Assembly: GCF_001713395.1 (NCBI RefSeq)
Contig: NZ_CP016450.1
Span: 1,860,001-1,924,000, forward strand
Direction: 5' to 3'
From: Sinorhizobium sp. RAC02
GTDB lineage: Bacteria; Pseudomonadota; Alphaproteobacteria; Rhizobiales; Rhizobiaceae
Length of the DNA stretch: 64,000 bases
Shown here: piece after piece, positions 60,594 through 64,000 of the stretch
How positions within the stretch are numbered: the stretch's first letter is position 1
Layout: each line of letters starts with the position of its first letter
Notes under the pieces: model-generated
What the model was told of the DNA's origin: nothing
The model's database searches: none
What the model saw: only the letters and a program-made list of their open reading frames with translations
Position numbers and translations under genes: made by a program

Positions 60594-62942
60594 ATGGCGG
60601 ACGCGCAACGAGGACGCGCAGCCGGCGGGTGGACTCGTCTCAAATTTCCGGGAATGGCGGCCTGGGGACAAGAGGCGACGGGACAGGCGAAGATTTTCGC
60701 CGGGCCTGCCGCGCGGCATTTGACACGGGCCGAACCCGTGCTCAAGCGATCGATACCGATCCTGATCATCGCCTTCTTGTTCGTGGTGGCCATCTCGCGG
60801 ATGGTCGGCATCATGGCCGAGCACGACCGGATGGACACGAGCGTCAAGGACACGACCTCGCTGACGGCCATGGCCGTCGGCGCCGTCTTCTCCGGCACCA
60901 TGGCGGAAAGCCTCGCCAAGTCCGACCGCATGGCGGTCGAGGCGGCACTGTCGCTCAACCTGCCACAGGACCGCCTGCAGCCGGGTGGGCTGGTGCTGTT
61001 CGTCGAGGAAAAAGGGCACGTCTTCGGCGCCTCGCTGGCGGCGGCGCGCTATGTCGGCCAGTCCCTTGCGCGCTTCTCGCCGGAACTCGCGGCGACACAA
61101 TATTTCGGTGAACCGGCGGGCGTCTTCCGCACCCGCATCGGCGGGCAGGACTATTATGCCTCGCTCGTGCAGATGCCGAAGAAGGGTGGCTTCGTCATCG
61201 TCGCCAACCCGCTCGGCCAGATTGCCATGTTCTGGCGCGACGAGGTCGCGTTGAACGTGACGCTGTTTGCCGGCATTTCGGCGATCCTGCTGGTCATTCT
61301 CTATGCCTATTACATCCAGGCGAAGCGGGCGCGTGATGCGGACGCGATCTTCGCGGAATCGAACCTGCGCGTGGAAACGGCGCTGGCCCGCGGCCGTTGC
61401 GGTCTCTGGGACTTCGATCTCTCGAGCCGCCGGCTGTTCTGGTCGCGCTCCATGTATGAAATGCTCGGCATGCCGCCGCGCGACAGCGTGCTGTCCTTTG
61501 GCGATGCCGCGCGCCTGATGCATCCCGACGATGACGGCATCTATCAGGTGGCCCGCGCGGTTGCCCGCGGCGAAGCCAAGCAGGTGGAACAGGTCTTCCG
61601 CATGCGTCATGCCGATGGCCACTATGTCTGGCTTCGTGCCCGTGCACAGGTCATCCGCATGGCCTCCGGCCGCATGCATATCATCGGCATCGCGATGGAC
61701 GTGACGGAGCAGCACCGGCTTGCCCAGCGCTACCAGGAGGCCGACCAGCGCCTTGCGGACGCCATCGAATGCACGTCCGAGGCCTTCGTGCTGTGGGACA
61801 AGAACGACCGTCTCGTCATGTGCAATGCGCACTACCAGCAGGCCTATGGTCTTCCCGACGACGTGCTCGTGCCCGGCACCGATCGTGCGACGGTGCATGC
61901 CGCGGCGGCCCGCCCGGTCATCGAGCGGCGCATCGCGGATGCCGACGGTGCGGGCATGTCGCAGACCAGCGAGGTCCAGCTTGCCGACGAGCGCTGGCTG
62001 CAGATCAACGAGCGGCGCACCCGCGACGGCGGCCTCGTCTCTGTCGGCACCGACATCACCATGATGAAGCGCCACCAGGTGCGCCTGCGCGAATCCGAAC
62101 GCCGCCTGATGGCGACCATCGGCGATCTTTCGGCCTCGCGCGCCAAGCTGGAGCGGCAGAAGGCGGAGCTTTCCGTCGCCATTGCCAACTACCAGGCCGA
62201 AAAGGACCGTGCCGAGGCGGCAAACCGCGCCAAATCGGAATTCCTCGCCAACATGTCGCATGAGCTGCGCACGCCGCTCAATGCCATCCTCGGCTTCTCC
62301 GAGATCCTGCAGAACCAGATGTTCGGTCCGATCGGCTCGGACAAATACCGCGAATATTCCTGCGACATCCATGAGAGCGGCAAACACCTACTCAACGTGA
62401 TCAGCGACATTCTCGACATGTCGAAGATCGAGGCCGGCCATATGCGCATCAGCTGCGAGACCGTCGATCTGGCCCCGCTGATCGAGGAAACATTGCGCCT
62501 CACCATGCTGCAAGCGGAGAAGAAGCACATCCGGGTGCAGCAAATCTGCCCGCAGCACCTGTTCACCGTCGCGGACCGCCGCGCCATGAAGCAGATCCTG
62601 CTGAACCTCTTGTCGAATGCCATGAAGTTCACCAATGCCGGCGGCAAGGTGGAGGTGCGGGCGCGCAAGATCGATGGCGCCGTCACGCTGACGATCGCCG
62701 ATACCGGTATCGGCATTCCGAAATCGGCGCTGCAGAAGATCGGCCAGCCCTTCGAGCAGGTGCAGAGCCAATATGCCAAGAGCAAGGGCGGCTCCGGCCT
62801 CGGGCTCGCCATCTCCCGCTCGCTGGCCCATCTGCATGGCGGCGCGATGCGTATTCGCTCCGTCGAAGGCAAGGGCACGATCATCTCCGTTCGTATCCCC
62901 GACCGGGAGCGGCTTGCGGCACTGCATCTGGCGGCCGCGTAA
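60594..62942 (+). CDS. Membrane PAS-domain histidine kinase, PleC/DivJ-type
   Basis: A 782-residue sensor kinase. It has a first membrane helix near residues 50-70 (SIPILIIAFLFVVAISRMVG), an extracytoplasmic sensor to about 225, a second helix (LNVTLFAGISAILLVILYAY), two PAS domains (about 260-370 and 385-490), a coiled-coil linker, HisKA with His556 in NMSHELRTPLNAILGFSEIL, and HATPase_c with NAMKF, DTGIGIP and GSGLGLAI. The HisKA sequence is of the class that phosphorylates DivK/PleD in polar cell-cycle control; PleC is the closest match by layout, but I cannot prove orthology. A TTG nine bases upstream is an alternative start. Confidence 0.9.
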   Translation: MADAQRGRAAGGWTRLKFPGMAAWGQEATGQAKIFAGPAARHLTRAEPVLKRSIPILIIAFLFVVAISRMVGIMAEHDRMDTSVKDTTSLTAMAVGAVFSGTMAESLAKSDRMAVEAALSLNLPQDRLQPGGLVLFVEEKGHVFGASLAAARYVGQSLARFSPELAATQYFGEPAGVFRTRIGGQDYYASLVQMPKKGGFVIVANPLGQIAMFWRDEVALNVTLFAGISAILLVILYAYYIQAKRARDADAIFAESNLRVETALARGRCGLWDFDLSSRRLFWSRSMYEMLGMPPRDSVLSFGDAARLMHPDDDGIYQVARAVARGEAKQVEQVFRMRHADGHYVWLRARAQVIRMASGRMHIIGIAMDVTEQHRLAQRYQEADQRLADAIECTSEAFVLWDKNDRLVMCNAHYQQAYGLPDDVLVPGTDRATVHAAAARPVIERRIADADGAGMSQTSEVQLADERWLQINERRTRDGGLVSVGTDITMMKRHQVRLRESERRLMATIGDLSASRAKLERQKAELSVAIANYQAEKDRAEAANRAKSEFLANMSHELRTPLNAILGFSEILQNQMFGPIGSDKYREYSCDIHESGKHLLNVISDILDMSKIEAGHMRISCETVDLAPLIEETLRLTMLQAEKKHIRVQQICPQHLFTVADRRAMKQILLNLLSNAMKFTNAGGKVEVRARKIDGAVTLTIADTGIGIPKSALQKIGQPFEQVQSQYAKSKGGSGLGLAISRSLAHLHGGAMRIRSVEGKGTIISVRIPDRERLAALHLAAA

Positions 62943-63039
62943 CGGATTTTTCGCAATGCAAGGACGGGGGCGTCCGTCCTCGGCTTTTGCACTCACGCAA
63001 GGCTTTGAGGGGCTGGGCGTTCGCGGAATGGCGTATGCG

Positions 63040-63876
63040 CTACCGCCAAGGCCGGGATGTCAGCCACATCTTCCCGGTGTCTCCCGTGATGATGAGATCC
63101 GCCACCTGGTCAAGGCCCGGCTGTTTCGGGACAGCCGACAGATCCGCGATCATCGCATCGACGGCGCCTTCCTCCAGAAGGTGCGCGACGTCCGCCTGTT
63201 CAGCCGCCTTGTCATGCAGCACCAATACGGTTCTCGTCACCGCCTTGGGATCGCTTGTGTCGCACAGGAACGGGATGATGGACTCGTGATGGCGCATGGG
63301 AAGGGTGAAGATATGCGCGCCCTGAATCCGGAGCACCTCGACGCAGTCAAAACGGTTGCCCGATCCGAGAATGCAGAAAACTGCGAGGTTGCGCGGCGGC
63401 ACTGACGTCACGACCTCTGTCGCGACACGCAGGTCGGCCGCCAGTTGCTCGGACGCCTGCGCCTCTTCCATCAGCCGTTGATAGGACGTGTAGGGCAGTT
63501 CATTCTTGTTGTCGTGCAGGACGACCACCGGGCTGAACGCCAGGGCGCGAACCGGCTTTTCTGTCGCGCGGGCGAGCAGCATTGCATGGTAGAGCGCGCC
63601 ATGCCCTCCCTTGCTGCCCCCGATCGCGATGACCTGATCATAATCAGAGACCAGATTTAACAGGTGCGCAGATAAAATCTCGGCATCTCGCGTGAAGTAT
63701 GTATCCGCAGTGTCTGCAATACTCAGAACATCTGCCGAGAATTTTATCGATTTGAAATGATGATTGGGCGAGTGAGAAAACAGAATGATCAGTACGTTTT
63801 TATGATTTCGCCGGAATTCTATATCATAGCAGCTCAGAACGTGTCTTTCTGCGCCTTCTCGGTTCATTAGAATCAT
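63040..63876 (-). CDS. Uncharacterised alpha/beta hydrolase-like protein
   Basis: A 278-residue protein I do not recognise by name. AIGGSKGGHGALYH contains a G-x-S-x-G turn with Ser88, preceded by strand NVLIILFSHS, and LAFSPVVVLHDNK and AVFCILGSGNRFD suggest further core strands; a His is in PMRHHESIIPFL. It may be an esterase-like or polysaccharide-biosynthesis accessory protein. The ATG overlaps the stop of the upstream gene (TAATG), which fixes this start and shows translational coupling. The 5' part is more AT-rich than the neighbouring kinase. Confidence 0.7.
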   Translation of the reverse strand: MILMNREGAERHVLSCYDIEFRRNHKNVLIILFSHSPNHHFKSIKFSADVLSIADTADTYFTRDAEILSAHLLNLVSDYDQVIAIGGSKGGHGALYHAMLLARATEKPVRALAFSPVVVLHDNKNELPYTSYQRLMEEAQASEQLAADLRVATEVVTSVPPRNLAVFCILGSGNRFDCVEVLRIQGAHIFTLPMRHHESIIPFLCDTSDPKAVTRTVLVLHDKAAEQADVAHLLEEGAVDAMIADLSAVPKQPGLDQVADLIITGDTGKMWLTSRPWR

Positions 63877-64000
63877 TAAAAACTAACCTCTAAACGAACT
63901 GTCTTGCTGCCTTCGTATAAAGCCTGTTCTTGAAGTGCAAGAGGCCCAACGCAAGGGAATTTGACGCTTTCAGGCAGCACGATGGCCTCAGGGGCACAGA
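63876..64000 (-). CDS. Upstream gene of the hydrolase-like pair (C-terminal fragment only)
   Basis: Only about 40 codons are inside the window, reading APEAIVLPESVKFPCVGPLA and ending KTVRLEVSF-stop. The stop TAA shares its last base with the ATG of the next gene. The frame is chosen because of this overlap and its protein-like text; the family cannot be told from so little. Confidence 0.5.
   Translation of the reverse strand, partial: CAPEAIVLPESVKFPCVGPLALQEQALYEGSKTVRLEVSF

Noticed and set aside
1..64000. CRISPR arrays, rRNA genes, insertion sequences, replication origins
   Set aside because: No regularly spaced direct repeats, no rRNA landmarks, no transposase other than the single tyrosine recombinase, and no repABC or dnaA-type origin features were seen.

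Overview
The window is GC-rich chromosomal DNA from an alphaproteobacterium of the Rhizobiaceae type (Rhizobium, Agrobacterium, Ensifer or Shinella; the genus cannot be fixed from sequence alone). This rests on the iolY/iolR-iolC-iolD-iolE-iolB locus with a fused IolC-DUF2090, Omp2b/RopA-type porins, mosaic palindromic intergenic repeats of rhizobial style, perfect CtrA boxes (TTAA-N7-TTAA) and GANTC (CcrM) clusters in front of cell-envelope and cell-cycle genes, and a choline-type ABC permease and binding protein.

Layout. 1-4.7 kb: smpB (cut by the window edge), dapA, a soluble lytic transglycosylase with a CtrA box, and an alpha/beta hydrolase. 4.8-8.2 kb: two near-duplicate porin genes with a lone tyrosine recombinase between them. 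8.2-13.9 kb: a long non-coding stretch with nested inverted repeats, then three RTX-repeat proteins (two paralogous, one divergent) around a tRNA-Ser(GCU). 13.9-18.6 kb: a MarR/GST divergent pair with twin operators, and a 1114-residue exported caspase-fold protein with two tandem copies of a Sel1/peptidoglycan-binding module. 18.7-26.7 kb: inositol catabolism (iolY divergent from iolR-C-D-E-B) with GGAA-N6-TTCC operators. 26.7-35.6 kb: esterase, glutaryl-CoA dehydrogenase, PilZ proteins, a HisC-like aminotransferase, small envelope proteins, and AMP nucleosidase with an apparently leaderless promoter. 35.9-43.8 kb: putrescine aminotransferase and a divergent glutamine-synthetase-like enzyme, a lipid kinase, MFS, DoxX, and a divergent Lrp/EamA pair. 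43.9-49.4 kb: choline/betaine-type permease and binding protein without an ATPase, a VOC protein, an L,D-transpeptidase with a perfect CtrA box, and ETF-ubiquinone oxidoreductase. 49.7-54.8 kb: FAD oxidase, atypical SDR, truncated Hsp70, family-4-like uracil-DNA glycosylase and two small proteins. 54.8-64 kb: a structured small-ORF region, MFS, DMT exporter, aminopeptidase N, a PleC/DivJ-like histidine kinase and an unknown two-gene unit running off the end.

Functional themes. Inositol use is complete from 2-keto-inositol to 2-deoxy-5-keto-gluconate-6-phosphate within the window; the later aldolase and dehydrogenase steps are not here. Envelope growth is linked to the cell cycle: the lytic transglycosylase, the L,D-transpeptidase and the histidine kinase each have CtrA and/or CcrM motifs upstream. 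Electrons from acyl-CoA oxidation (GcdH) would reach the quinone pool through the ETF-QO encoded here. The strongest candidates for undescribed biology are the porin-recombinase-porin locus, the RTX pair with an unfamiliar N-terminal domain, the duplicated caspase/Sel1 protein, the structured non-coding element at 8.57-8.73 kb, and the inverted ribosome-binding-site element at 54.86-55.0 kb.
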